NCBI GenBank assembly: GCA_032821775.1 | Contig: JAVLRN010000008.1 | Location: forward strand, 372,001-436,000 | DNA length: 64,000 nucleotides | From: Sanguinoderma infundibulare | Lineage: Eukaryota; Basidiomycota; Agaricomycetes; Polyporales; Polyporaceae | Direction: 5' to 3' | Shown here: one piece after another, positions 32,731 through 42,551 of the stretch | How positions within the stretch are numbered: position 1 is the first letter of the stretch | How the letters are laid out: every line of letters starts with the position of its first letter | Translations under genes and position numbers: made by a program | Notes under the pieces: model-generated | The model's database searches: none | The model's input: only the letters and a program-made list of their open reading frames with translations | What the model was told of the DNA's origin: nothing

Positions 32731-34467
32731 TCACGGTGCAGCGACAATGCGGGTGATGGATGGTGACGGCAGAGGCGCGAGTGTCGGTGGATTACCCAAC
32801 GCCATCTCCAAGCTGTTGCGATATGGTCGAGAGACTGTTCCGGCCTGGGCCATCGGGGAGAACATCGCCAATTGGTTTGGCACCGAGTTCGACGACCACA
32901 GCTGCTCGCTGTATGGGTCAGGAGCATACTGCCACGCTTGCGGCATCCCGGCGAACCAGCTCATGCCGGTCGGGTCCAGGTAGATGTCGTCAGCGGTCTG
33001 AGGCGCGATAGGATGGTGTTGGGGTTCGTTCTCCAAGGCGTGGGCGTCTGCGTATGTCGCGGCGTCTTGCGCCACGCCGTCGATGTGGCCCGATGGGCCG
33101 CGATCTTGAAGCGGAGTGACAGAGACTGGCTCTGTCCATGGGAGACCTTCGGCCGGATATGTCGCCCACGGCTCAGGCGTGGCAGGACGACCTTGCTCCC
33201 AGACGCTACGATAGCCCATCGCTGCTGCGGTGTGGTCGAACACCGCAGGAGAGTCGATGGCGTTGTGCTCGAATAGAGAGTCACCGAGCCCGCCGCGCCA
33301 CGTCTCGTTCATCGTCAGGCCGTTGCTCCAGCCGAGACTCTCCCGGGTGTAGGGATGGGGAACGGGCATGCTGGAATTAGCGTGAAGAACGGCGTCCGCG
33401 TACTGGTCGGACCGGTTCGTCGGGATCCATGGCGGATAGATGGAGGGGGCAGCGATAATTCCCATAGGTGTCGACGACAGGATCTGGTTGAATCCGGCGA
33501 GCGACATAAGGTTCGACCACGTCCTGTGGCCTGATGCCAGCCCCTGCGAAGGGCCCACCGGGTGTGCCGCGCTGGCCGAGGCAGGTCGCATCGCTTGGCC
33601 CGATACGTGGGAGCGGGATGGGGATGGGGCGTGAGTGGCGCTCTCCGTCGAAGGATGTTCGACGAGGTGCACCGCGTCTGCGGGCAGGAGGGGAGTGGCG
33701 GCCACTGGTCGTCGAAGGGAAGACCGCTAACGTGACGGTCTCTGTGAGTATTGGGACTTCCCAACCACCAAGGATGTCGGGACGTACCTTAGGCCTTGGG
33801 GATGGGGTGCGCTCCGTCGAGGGATGTTTGACGGGGCGATGTTTGACGGAGCGCACCGCCTCTGCATGTAAGAGTGGAGTGGGGGTAACCTGCGGTTGAA
33901 GAGGTGGCATGAGTGTGTCGGACTGGGACTTCCCAACCACCAAGGATGTCGGGACGTACCTTCTTCTTGGGCCTGCTGGCTGTTCCCTTCGGACCCTTCT
34001 TCGCGGCGGCGCGTGCGGCAACCTCTGCGAGCTGCTTCGCCTTCTGTTGCGCCTCTTCAGAAATGGGCTTCGATGGTTTCGCGAACAGTTTCTGACCCCA
34101 TCCCGGAAACATCGTCATGGACTGAATAGGACACGTTAGATGTATCCAAGACATAGGCGAGTAACAGAACTACCTCATCGTCGTTCCCTATCTCATCTGT
34201 AATTCTTTTTGGGGGCCTGTCTTTTTGACGGAAGGACTCTAGCTTCGCTCCTTTCTCGCCATACCTTTTCATTTGCTCAGGTTTCTCTGCGGTCATCTTG
34301 TATGCTGAGAGTGTGCGGATGGAAGGGAGGAGGAAGGATGGCACGGCGGCGAAGTGATGAAGTTCGAGTTCAAGTTGGGGCAAGGACGATTTCAGGTTCA
34401 AGAGTCGGCGGCGTTTGAAATTCGGACGCTGGACGGAGGACCCTCCCCGGCCCCGAAATTCAACCAT
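32731..34467 (-). CDS. Gene A2: proline-rich protein with AT-hook-like motif
   Basis: Paralogue of A1 with the same plan: basic leader, K-R-Y-G-E-K-G-A-K-L core, intron 1 (here 52 nt, so it must be spliced to keep frame), M-F-P-G-W-G-Q-K-L-F, Ala/Lys helix and the motif region S-R-P-K-K-K (the Gly of the AT-hook core is changed to Ser). The small exon carries K-H-R-P-V and K-H-P-S-T instead of five repeats. Intron 3 begins GTACGTCCCGACATCC, and its acceptor GTTAG at about 33727 gives frame R-S-S-L-R-R-P-V-A-A-T. The long C-terminal exon ends I-V-A-A-P. The equivalent of the first Pro-rich repeat is shortened compared with A1. Apparently intact. Start ambiguity as in A1 (34467 or 34296). Confidence 0.62.
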
Positions 34468-34804
34468 TGCCGATAGCGGGGTCAGGCCTTCTGCTCCTTC
34501 TCACGAAAGCAGGGAGCGAGATCAAAGGAAGCTTAAACCAGCAAGAGTTGAAGGCTCTGTCACGGTCTGTTGCTGCGCTGCTTCCTCCATATGATCTGCT
34601 CTGATGGCGAACGCACGGGTTGCGAGCAGATAGCCCAACTGACTGCTTTTTGCACGGATACTAGTTCAACATGACTCGAGGCCGACAGTGGCTCGAATCG
34701 CACTGGAAGTTGACATCGAATCTTTACTCGGCAAGAGCTACTATCAAGACTCGAACAGTACGCGAACACGTATAGATACATATAGAATGCGTCCGAAAGG
34801 AACG

Positions 34805-35298
34805 TCAGGCTGCCTGCGAAGGGAAAGCGGGATGCAATTCGGCGGTGGCAGCAGCCGGCTATCGCGGTCATCAGATCCCCATGTGAGCAGCTAGACTCCC
34901 AACCACGAGGATGCTGAAACATACCTTCTTCTCAGGCTGATCCCCGACTGTCTTCTCGTCATCGTCCTTGGACCCTAACTTGACGTCGCCGCTGCCATGT
35001 TCAGCCGCAGAGTTCGGTAGGTCCTTGGTGAGCTTCGCTGCTTTCTTCTTCGCCTTGAGAAGCTCGTACGCCTCCCTGATTGGCTCAGGGATGGGCGCCG
35101 ATGCGCCGGAGAACAGTGGTTGGCCATACCCCGGAAACATCTTCATCAACTGGAAACGACGCGTTGCAAATTTCGCCAGAGAGAAGGCTGTATCATGAAA
35201 CTCACCGCGTCGTCGTTGCCCACTTGACTTCTGATTCTCTTCGGGGGCCTGTGTTTCTGGCGGAACGAGTCCAGCTTCGCGCCTTTCTCCCCTACCAT
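34805..35298 (-). CDS. Gene B2: short lysine-rich protein with N-terminal deletion
   Basis: Same three-exon plan as B1 (tiny last exon, here encoding A-A-stop). The N terminus reads M-V-G-E-K-G-A-K-L: compared with B1 and B3, 30 nt encoding the basic T-K-K-V-K-K-Y stretch are missing, in frame. The remainder, including M-F-P-G-Y-G-Q-P-L-F and the acidic tail, is intact. The protein of about 107 residues may have lost a nuclear or nucleic-acid-binding patch. It lies between A2 and the divergent GTPase C2. Confidence 0.62.
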
Positions 35299-36876
35299 AT
35301 TACTTCTCAAGAGCGTACAGGTGACGGCTTGAAGAAAAGCTCGAGTTCAAAATGGTGGTGAAGTTCGAGTGTTGCACGGACGATTCGAGCGGCAGCGGTG
35401 GTGGTGGTGGTTGAAGTTAGGATTTCGGGCACGGGCCGCAAAAATCTCGCATATTTAACCAATATGTAGCGGACCGTGCGTTGTATTCATGTTTAAAGTG
35501 CATCTCATTGTTTCTCTTCACGGAGGATGGCGTGGAACAGAGACAATAGGAGAGAGATTCAGGAAGCCTTTAAAAGCAAGACCCGACAGCGCCGGGTAGG
35601 ACTCAGTACTCCTTCCTCAAAAGGCAAGAATCGGCGCAGTCGTTGTGGTGCTTGCTTTGTTCTTCCCAGATATGATCTCCGCGGATCGCGGAGGTACGGA
35701 TCGAGGCAGGCGGTCTTACCTTCTATGTAAACAATGCGATCCCGGTTTGGCTGTTGCCACTGGACGAACATGACTCGAGGCGCCGGATGGTGCGCACCGC
35801 GCAAGGTGAAGCGTGTGGAAAGTAAAGGTCGCAGAAAAACAGAATCCATACTGGCGTTCAATAATGAGCTGAAGGGTTCAAGTTGCGTTCAAATCGAGCT
35901 TGAGTCTTGAGGCGTGAGGCCTCCCACATAGAACGTAATAATGAAAGTGAGCACGCGCTCGGGCCGTTCATGACGATCGAATTGAGGGACTGACCGTGAC
36001 CTTTGCAACGCGACGATGTGCCCTGCCAGAAGCAATCCGAGAGTTCGACGTTCAACATGGGTGTGGTCGCGACCACCAACCGTCTCGGGGGCTGTTTCCC
36101 AACGCCTAAGAACGACGTGAGCGTTACTAGTCCGATATCGATAATCCATTGCCCGAGGCTTACCTGGGCAGTGCGTCGATCCTCGTTGGTCAATTGTGTG
36201 GTTGAGTTCTGAAGAGTCGCAGGATGAACGATCGCCCACGAACAGAGTTTGACCACCACGCATAGCGGCATTCGCGGCAGAAGGCCGACGATCTCTTGCG
36301 CTTCTTGGTACGCGACGGTCCTGTCGACGAAGATCCCGTTCGACCCTCGAGCAATTGTGGGCGAATCAATTGGACGTATGAACGCAAGCAGGTTGGAACG
36401 CCTTGCGACAACAGGATGGTGGTTGAGAAGGAGGGCCGGGTGGTGGTAGAGAAGCAGATCATCTACATCCTTTCGAACACCCCGCGCTGCTTCTGGTCCG
36501 AATCGAGCCGTAGAATCGCCAAATTGTCCATTCCTGGCCAGGGCATGAACCGTTAGTTGACCAAAACGGGTGACGGCGAGCCGCGGAAACCTTGCCCGCT
36601 GTCGCCGAAGAACGCCAGCCTCACTGCTATCCGGGATGAGTAGCGGTTGGATGCCTCGATGCAATCCGTCATCGAGGACGTCTGTCGAGCCACATGCACT
36701 CACAGCCGGCGTCTTTGGACGTCGCCCTTTCGTCCTTGAAGAACGCGCGGCGACCTGCAAACCAATGCTATAAATACAGTTCAAGACGCAGAGTCACCCT
36801 ATCACTACTCACGAGCATCACCACTACCGTTTACACCCACACCCAACACATACTCACACTTTCTATCTCTCTCGCG
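35299..36876. promoter_or_regulatory. Divergent intergenic region between B2 and GTPase C2
   Basis: Homologue of 28165-29759. On the minus strand 35858-36784 stays open for 308 codons, with a stretch V-A-Y-Q-E-A-Q-E-I-V-G-L-L-P-R-M-P that recurs at 39290-39673 (minus) and 51135-51338 (plus). On the plus strand the same DNA encodes M-V-V-E-K-E-G-R-V-V-V-E-K-Q-I-I, also seen in several copies. Changes among the copies do not clearly favour either frame and some copies carry stops, so I do not call a gene. The end nearest the GTPase carries its promoter. Confidence 0.4.
36762..36776 (+). promoter_or_regulatory. CCAAT and TATA elements of GTPase C2
   Basis: CCAATGC-TATAAATA, ending 100 nt before the ATG at 36877. 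The same arrangement occurs upstream of C3 (39846-39860), C4 (50754-50769, reverse) and, weaker, C1 and the remnant at 31923. Confidence 0.65.
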
Positions 36877-38106
36877 ATGGGTGGGCTCTTCTCCAGAAGA
36901 AAACGGCAGTCCCAAACACACGAAGACATAGAACGAGCAGCCAGACTCCAACGCGAGCTCGAGGAGCGAGAGCGAGCAGCGCAGGCGGCGAAGGCGGAGG
37001 CGGAGAGGCGCGCGCGGGAGGCGGAGAGGGAGGCCCAGCGGGCGCGCGAAGCGCAAGCGGCCATGGCAGCCGCTCAGGCAGAGACAGCGCGCGTTCGAAG
37101 GGAGGCCGAGGAAGCCCGGATCGCTGCGGAGAATGCCACGGCCGCGGAGCGCGAGGAGGCGAAGAGGCGCGAGGAGGCGTTGAGGGAGCAGGCGGCGAGG
37201 GCCGCGGAGGAGGCCCAGCGTCAGCAGGAGCGCGCGGCAGAGGAGACCAGGCACGCGGCGGAGGCCCAGCGCGCGGCGGAGGATGCTGCTCGTGCGGCGG
37301 CGGATGAGACGCGTGCCGCCCTCGCGGCGAAGGAGGAGGCCGAGCGGCAGTTGCGCGAAGGCATCCAGCCCGTCGTGATGCCCTCCCCGGAGGAGCTCGA
37401 GAACGCGAAGCGCCGCATCGGTTACCGCGAGGGCTTCTACCACTTTGCGATCACTGGCGTCGCGGGCAGCGGCAAGTCGTCGCTAATTAACGCCTTCCGT
37501 GGGGTGAAGAACCTCGAGGCGGGCTCCGCCGCGACGGGTGTGACGGAGACGACGCTGCAGGTGACCCGCTTCCCTGACTCGAACCCTAACAACCACGTCG
37601 TGTGGTACGACGTCCCGGGCGCGGGCACGCTAACCATACGGGACTGGCAGTACTTCAACCAGCAGGGCCTCTACGTGTTCGATGCCCTCATCGTCCTCGT
37701 CGACAACCGCTTCACCGCGACGGACGTCGCAATCCTCCGCAACGCCCGGCTCTTCGCCATCCCCTGCTACATCGTACGCTCCAAGGCGGACGTGCACATC
37801 CGGAACATCATGATCGAGCGGGGATACGACAGCGACGGGGAGGAGGCGGATGCGCGCAGCCGGGCGCGGCTCGAGAGGGAGGCGAGGGAGCACTTCATCA
37901 CCGCGACGAGACAGAACGTGCGGGACAACCTACGTACAGCGGAGTTGCCGGAGCAGCGGGTGTACATCGTCTCGAACTCGACGATGCTGAGCGCCGTCAG
38001 GCAGTCGATCTTGCCGAGGGTGTCGAGGAGGATGATTGACGAGCTCGAACTTCTGCAGGACTTCTCGGGAGATGTGAACAGACGCACCCAGGGCGCCAGC
38101 AATTAG
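36877..38106 (+). CDS. IRG-like GTPase C2
   Basis: Intronless, 409 residues, start M-G-G-L-F-S-R-R-K (myristoylation consensus followed by a basic patch that would add to membrane binding). Coiled coil to about residue 175, P-loop G-V-A-G-S-G-K-S-S near 194, W-Y-D-V-P-G-A-G-T near 245, R-S-K-A-D near 301. The longer in-frame opening from 36694 is leader sequence: it spans the TATA box and has no homologous protein. The near-identical inverted copy C4 at 49417-50646 differs at a few sites (for example S6 to R). Divergent partner of B2-A2. Confidence 0.88.
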   Translation: MGGLFSRRKRQSQTHEDIERAARLQRELEERERAAQAAKAEAERRAREAEREAQRAREAQAAMAAAQAETARVRREAEEARIAAENATAAEREEAKRREEALREQAARAAEEAQRQQERAAEETRHAAEAQRAAEDAARAAADETRAALAAKEEAERQLREGIQPVVMPSPEELENAKRRIGYREGFYHFAITGVAGSGKSSLINAFRGVKNLEAGSAATGVTETTLQVTRFPDSNPNNHVVWYDVPGAGTLTIRDWQYFNQQGLYVFDALIVLVDNRFTATDVAILRNARLFAIPCYIVRSKADVHIRNIMIERGYDSDGEEADARSRARLEREAREHFITATRQNVRDNLRTAELPEQRVYIVSNSTMLSAVRQSILPRVSRRMIDELELLQDFSGDVNRRTQGASN

Positions 38107-38726
38107 TAATTGACTGATGTCGCCGTTAGGAGCAGGTGCAGCGTGCGGACCATCGGCTAACATCCTAGTAGTGTGATACATATGACATTCAGTTACTAGA
38201 CTAGTTGTTCGAGTCTCGGGAAACCCACTCACCAAGTCGCCCCGTAGAGCCAAGCATCAAGTGCCATGAACGTCAAGAGTTCCCTGCCATTGAAAGCACT
38301 GGTCTTCTGTCCGGCTCACGATTTGACGCACGTTCGGCGAGATTTTGTGGGTCAGAGGAACGTCTTTGGTCGGAGAGACGGAGTCGAAGGCGAACGACTC
38401 CTCGCTCGTCGTGTACATTGCGTCTGACCGGAGGCGCAAATCTGTTCGCATCTGGGTGTTAGGTTGGTCGGTTTGAAAGAAGTAAGCTATGAACGTATAA
38501 CTGCCCGACCCTCCGCTTTCTCCGGTAGACGGCAGGTCGACGCAAGGTGTGGAGTTCGCGGCGCAGGAAACGACCGCTTGAGCTCAAATGCAGAAAATCA
38601 AACACTAGAGCCACGTCGGTCTCGCTGTATAAGCGGGGCTCGTAGAAGCTACACACACCTCGAGTTCAAAGAATCGCCGTGCTCCTCCTCACTCATCAAG
38701 CCCGTTTCTCCTGCAGCTGAAATGCA
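38107..38726. other. 3' flank of C2
   Basis: Matches 48811-49416 in reverse, as part of the large inverted repeat, and is related to the C1/C3 3' flanks (block with ACTCACCAAG). No gene is seen. Confidence 0.5.
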
Positions 38727-39273
38727 CTAGTTAATGCACTCGCGCACGAACCGTACTATGCGCATCTCCCTTTTGGTGAAATGCTCTGCACCCAGAACAC
38801 TCGCTATTTGTTCAGCCGGCTGTAACGTTGCTGAAGCTTTGTATCCGTGCAAATCCACACACCACGCGATACAAGAACGTGTAGGGCTTCCATTAGCATA
38901 ATGCAAAGCGACAAAAATGGGCGACGTACCATGCAGGATGTCCGCCACCATGAACGTTGGGCGGGCCACGCTTCTTCTTCAACTCCTTCCCCTCCTCACG
39001 TTCTTCCACGAATGTCGTGCGGATTTGTGTGCTCAGGCCGGGCATGCTTAGGGCCCAGCTGACTGTCAACGGTGCGCGACCAGCGCTGGACTCCATGGTC
39101 GTTAGACGCCTGGAACAAAGCCATGTTTCCATAACACGGCTAGAGTGCCCTTGAATAGGACTGCCACTGCTAGCACTAAACATAATTCTCGACGTCAAAA
39201 CTTGGTCAACTCCGTCAGCATCCTCGGGCAGCGTACCTAAGAGCGACACGAGCGGCATCAGTCTGATGTTCAC
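38727..39273 (-). CDS. Small spliced gene of unknown function
   Basis: Two minus-strand frames join across an intron of about 47 nt with donor GTACGT and an ideal branch site GCTAAT ten nt before the acceptor. The upstream frame contains V-M-E-T-W-L-C-S-R-R and a charged E-E-R-E-E-G-K-E-L-K-K-K stretch; the downstream frame ends A-E-H-F-T-K-R-E-M-R-I-V-R-F-V-R-E-C-I-N. The spliced product would be about 170 residues. I recognise no domain. A copy at 48463-48810 has the same intron but is broken. Supporting points are the strong splice signals and the long downstream frame preserved in both copies. Confidence 0.35.
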
Positions 39274-39972
39274 AGCCCTGGGCAGTACGTTAACGGTCCA
39301 CGTTGGTCAATTGTGTGGTGGGTTCTGGAGAGCCGCAGCATGAACGACCACCGACGAACAGAGTTTGACCACCACGCGTAGCGGCATACGCGGCAGAAGG
39401 CCGGCGATCTCTCGCACTTCTTGGTACGCAACGGTCCTGTCGACGAAGATCCCATTCGACCATACGATGTTCGAGCAACCGAGGGTGAATCGATGGGCGT
39501 ACGTATGCAAGCAGGTTGGAACGCCTTGCGATAACAGCATGGTGGTTGAGAAGGAGTGCCGGATGGTGGTCGAGAAGCAGATCATCTGCATCCTTTCGAA
39601 CATCCCACGCTGCTTCTGGTCCGAATCGAGCCGTAGAATCGCCAAATCGTCCATTCCTCGCCAGGGTATACACCGTTAGTTAACGAAAATGGGTGACGAT
39701 GAGCCGCGGAAACCTTACCCGCTGTCGTCGAAGAACGCCAGCCTCACTGCGATCCAGGATGTAGCGGTTAGCTGCCTCGAAGCAGTCCGTCATCGAGGAC
39801 GTGCGCCCCCCTCGCGTCTTTGAAGAACACGCGGCGACCTGGAACCCAATGGTGTAAATACAGCTCAAGACGCAAAGTCACCGTATCGCTACTCACCAGC
39901 ATCACCGCTACCGTACACACCCACACCCAACACATACTCACACTTTCTCTCTCTCTCTCTCTCTCTCGCGTG
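39274..39972. promoter_or_regulatory. Upstream region of GTPase C3
   Basis: Shortened relative of the 1.6 kb regions upstream of C1, C2 and C4, without a B gene. It holds the recurring V-A-Y-Q-E (minus) and M-V-V-E-K (plus) frames, then CCAAT at 39846 and a GTAAATA TATA-like box at 39854. Confidence 0.5.
39945..39967 (+). repeat. CT microsatellite in the GTPase C3 leader
   Basis: Eleven to twelve CT dinucleotides directly before CGCGTG-ATG at 39973; the same position as in C1. Confidence 0.8.
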
Positions 39973-41184
39973 ATGGGCGGCAGCCAGTCCCACGTGCACG
40001 AAGACATAGAACGAGCAGCCAGACTCCAACGCGAGCTGGAGGAGCGCGAGCGAGCAGCGCAGGCCGCCAGAGAGGAGGCAGAGAGGCAGGCGCGGGAGGC
40101 GGAGAGGGAGGCCCAGCGGGCGCGCGAAGCACAAGCGGCCATGGCAGCCGCTCAGGCCGAGACGGAACGGGTCCGAAGGAAGGCCGAGGAAGCCCGGATG
40201 GCCGCCGAGCATGCTGCGGAAGCGGAGCGCGAGCAGGCGAACAGGCGCGAGGAGGCGTTGAGGGAGCAGGCGGCGAGGGCAGCGGAGGAGGCCCAGCGCC
40301 AGCAGGTGCGCGCGGCGGAGGAGACCAGGCACGCGGCGGAAGCCCAGCGCGCGGCGGAGGACGCTGCTCGCGCGGCGGCAGACGAGACGCGTGCCGCCCT
40401 CGCGGCGAAGGAGGAGGCTGAGCGGCAGTTGCGCGAAGGCATCCAGCCCGTCGTGATGCCCTCCCCGGAAGAGCTCGAGAACGCGAAGCGCCGCATCGAG
40501 TACCGCGAGGGGTTCTCCCACTTCGCGGTCACTGGGGTCTCGGGCAGCGGCAAGTCGTCGCTCATCAACGCCTTCCGCGGGATGAAGAACATCGAGGCGG
40601 GCTCCGCCGCGACGGGGGTGACGGAGACGACGGTGCAGGTGACGCGCTTCCCGGACTCGAACACTAAGAATCCCGTCGTGTGGTACGACGTCCCGGGCGC
40701 GGGCACGCTAGCCATACGGGACTGGCAGTATTTCAACCAGCAGGGCCTCTACGTGTTCGACGCGCTCATCGTCCTCGTCGACAACCGCTTCACCGCGACG
40801 GATGTCGCAATCCTCCGCAACGCACGGCTCTTCGCCATCCCCTGCTACATCGTGCGCTCCAAGGCGGACGTGCACATCCGGAACATCATGATCGAGCGGG
40901 GGTACGACAGCGACGAGGAGGAGAAGGATGCTCGCAGCCGGGCGCGGCTCGAGAAGGAGGCGAGGGAACACTTCATCACCGCGACGAGGCAGAACGTGCG
41001 GGACAATCTTCGTACAGCGGAGTTGCCGGAGCAGCGGGCGTACATCGTCTCGAACTCGACGATGCTGAGCGCCGTCAGGAAGTCGATCTTGCCGAGGGTG
41101 TCAAGGAAGATCATTGACGAGCTTGAGCTTCTGCAGGACTTCTCGGGAGATGTGAACAGACGCACCCAGGGCGGCAGCAATTAG
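39973..41184 (+). CDS. IRG-like GTPase C3
   Basis: Intronless, 403 residues. Start M-G-G-S-Q-S-H-V-H-E-D-I-E-R (myristoylation consensus). Coiled coil to about 170, P-loop G-V-S-G-S-G-K-S-S near 188, A-T-G-V-T-E-T-T, W-Y-D-V-P-G-A-G-T near 239, R-S-K-A-D near 295, ending R-T-Q-G-G-S-N. Second GTPase after C2 in the same direction, with its own promoter but no A/B pair of its own. Apparently intact. Confidence 0.88.
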   Translation: MGGSQSHVHEDIERAARLQRELEERERAAQAAREEAERQAREAEREAQRAREAQAAMAAAQAETERVRRKAEEARMAAEHAAEAEREQANRREEALREQAARAAEEAQRQQVRAAEETRHAAEAQRAAEDAARAAADETRAALAAKEEAERQLREGIQPVVMPSPEELENAKRRIEYREGFSHFAVTGVSGSGKSSLINAFRGMKNIEAGSAATGVTETTVQVTRFPDSNTKNPVVWYDVPGAGTLAIRDWQYFNQQGLYVFDALIVLVDNRFTATDVAILRNARLFAIPCYIVRSKADVHIRNIMIERGYDSDEEEKDARSRARLEKEAREHFITATRQNVRDNLRTAELPEQRAYIVSNSTMLSAVRKSILPRVSRKIIDELELLQDFSGDVNRRTQGGSN

Positions 41185-42551
41185 CTGAGGTGACCGTTAG
41201 GTGCTCCGTGTGGGCCATCGATTAACACTATAGTAGTATGCTACATATGTCATTCAGTTACCAGACTAGTCGTTTGAGTCTCGGGAAACCCATTCACCAA
41301 GCCACCGTCAAGAGTCACGACGTCAAGAGTCCCCTACCATTGAAGGCACTACCTTCTGTCAGACTCGGTGACTCGGGTTTGGGACAAGAGAGAGCATCGT
41401 GCAGGTCCGCGGCGATTTGACATACGTCGAGAGCTCTAGCCGAAGGAATTTTGTCGGTCAGAGAATTGTCTTTGATCGGAGAGACGGAGTCGAAGGCAGA
41501 CGACTGTTCGGCCGTCGTGTACATTGTGTCCGGCCGGAGGCACACATCTGTTGGCATTTCGGTATGAGGTTGGCCGCCGGGTTAGCCAGACAACGAAGCT
41601 ATTGACGTACCGCTGCCAAAACCGGGCCCCCGCTTTCTTCTAAGTCGGTGCACGACAAGTCGACGCAAGGTGTGAAGTTGGCGTCCAACAGGGTCGTCGT
41701 GGTATGCTCCGTATTTGAGCTGCTCTGAGTTCTTCAGGGAACGTCACTCGGGAACGCATCGAGAGGGGCCATGTGCGCGACTTCTACGGCGCTATTCACC
41801 CAGAGCGTCGAGGGCGTTGTGTCGTGGTGGTTGAAGCTTGAAGGTAGGCGTCTGGCCAACGAGCGTTATTGAAATTCCGTATTTGGGCGGGCCGGTGTGG
41901 CCGATGCCGCCAACGACAAATCACCGTCCTTGCTTTATCCGAGTCCTTTGACTCATCGCCCTTAGGGCCATAGAGACCGTTGGCACCTTCAAAAGAAGCG
42001 TGGATGAAGCTACGGCAGCCGCAAACTGGCAGGACACCATGGCGGCGGACGAGTCGACTTTGGATAGTTGCCCAACGCTCCGTTTCTCCTTGGGCGATGG
42101 CGTGACATGACCGTGTCCATTCCCTGAAGAAAAGGGAGTTGTGCAGACCAAGAATTGCACACCAGACATGCTTGTTGTCCAACGATACGAGGTTAGCGCG
42201 GCCTAGTTGACATACAGTACCTCCGTCCGCTACGCTGCCAGAAAAGCACTTTCCCGCAGAACCTTTGAGACTGGTACCGAATGCTTCAAGCAAGGATAGC
42301 AAATTTTCACTCCAAAAGCGTACGTACATAAATATGCAGACCAGATCCGACGAGACAACGACAGTGGCAGTGACAGTCCTATTGGTGGGCGACGACGAGC
42401 AGCAGACAGACGAGAGCGACGAGCAAGGAACGAGCGATGACACCAAGCAAAACAAAACGCATAGAGTACTAACTGCAAGACGGTGGAATTGATATGAACG
42501 AGTGAGCGATTGCATGTGATAGAGACGTAGTAGAGTAATGAGAGTGGGTGC
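41185..42551. other. C3 3' flank and unassigned sequence
   Basis: 41185-41620 is the GTPase 3' flank also seen after C1. From 41620 to 42551 the sequence is not repeated elsewhere in the window. A minus-strand frame of 239 codons (41796-42515) starts with a hydrophobic stretch but has no recognised domain and directly follows the Ser-rich gene, so it is more likely its 3' untranslated region. Confidence 0.4.

Larger units (their letters stand above)
31968..39273. repeat. Left arm of large inverted repeat (and module unit 2)
   Basis: Genes A2, B2, C2, the C2 3' flank and the small gene at 38727-39273 are all found again in reverse order and orientation at 47590-55605. Matching points (C2 stop 38106 with C4 stop 49417; B2 start 35298 with B3 start 52203) add up to about 87.5 kb, so the arms are collinear. 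Confidence 0.8.

Noticed and set aside
36694..36876. Upstream extension of GTPase C2 (61 extra codons), and a similar one for C3 from 39820
   Set aside because: The extension crosses the TATA box and leader and would hide the conserved Met-Gly start.
41796..42515. 239-codon minus-strand frame with a hydrophobic start
   Set aside because: It directly follows the stop of the Ser-rich gene on the same strand, has no recognised domain and no second copy; more likely 3' untranslated sequence.
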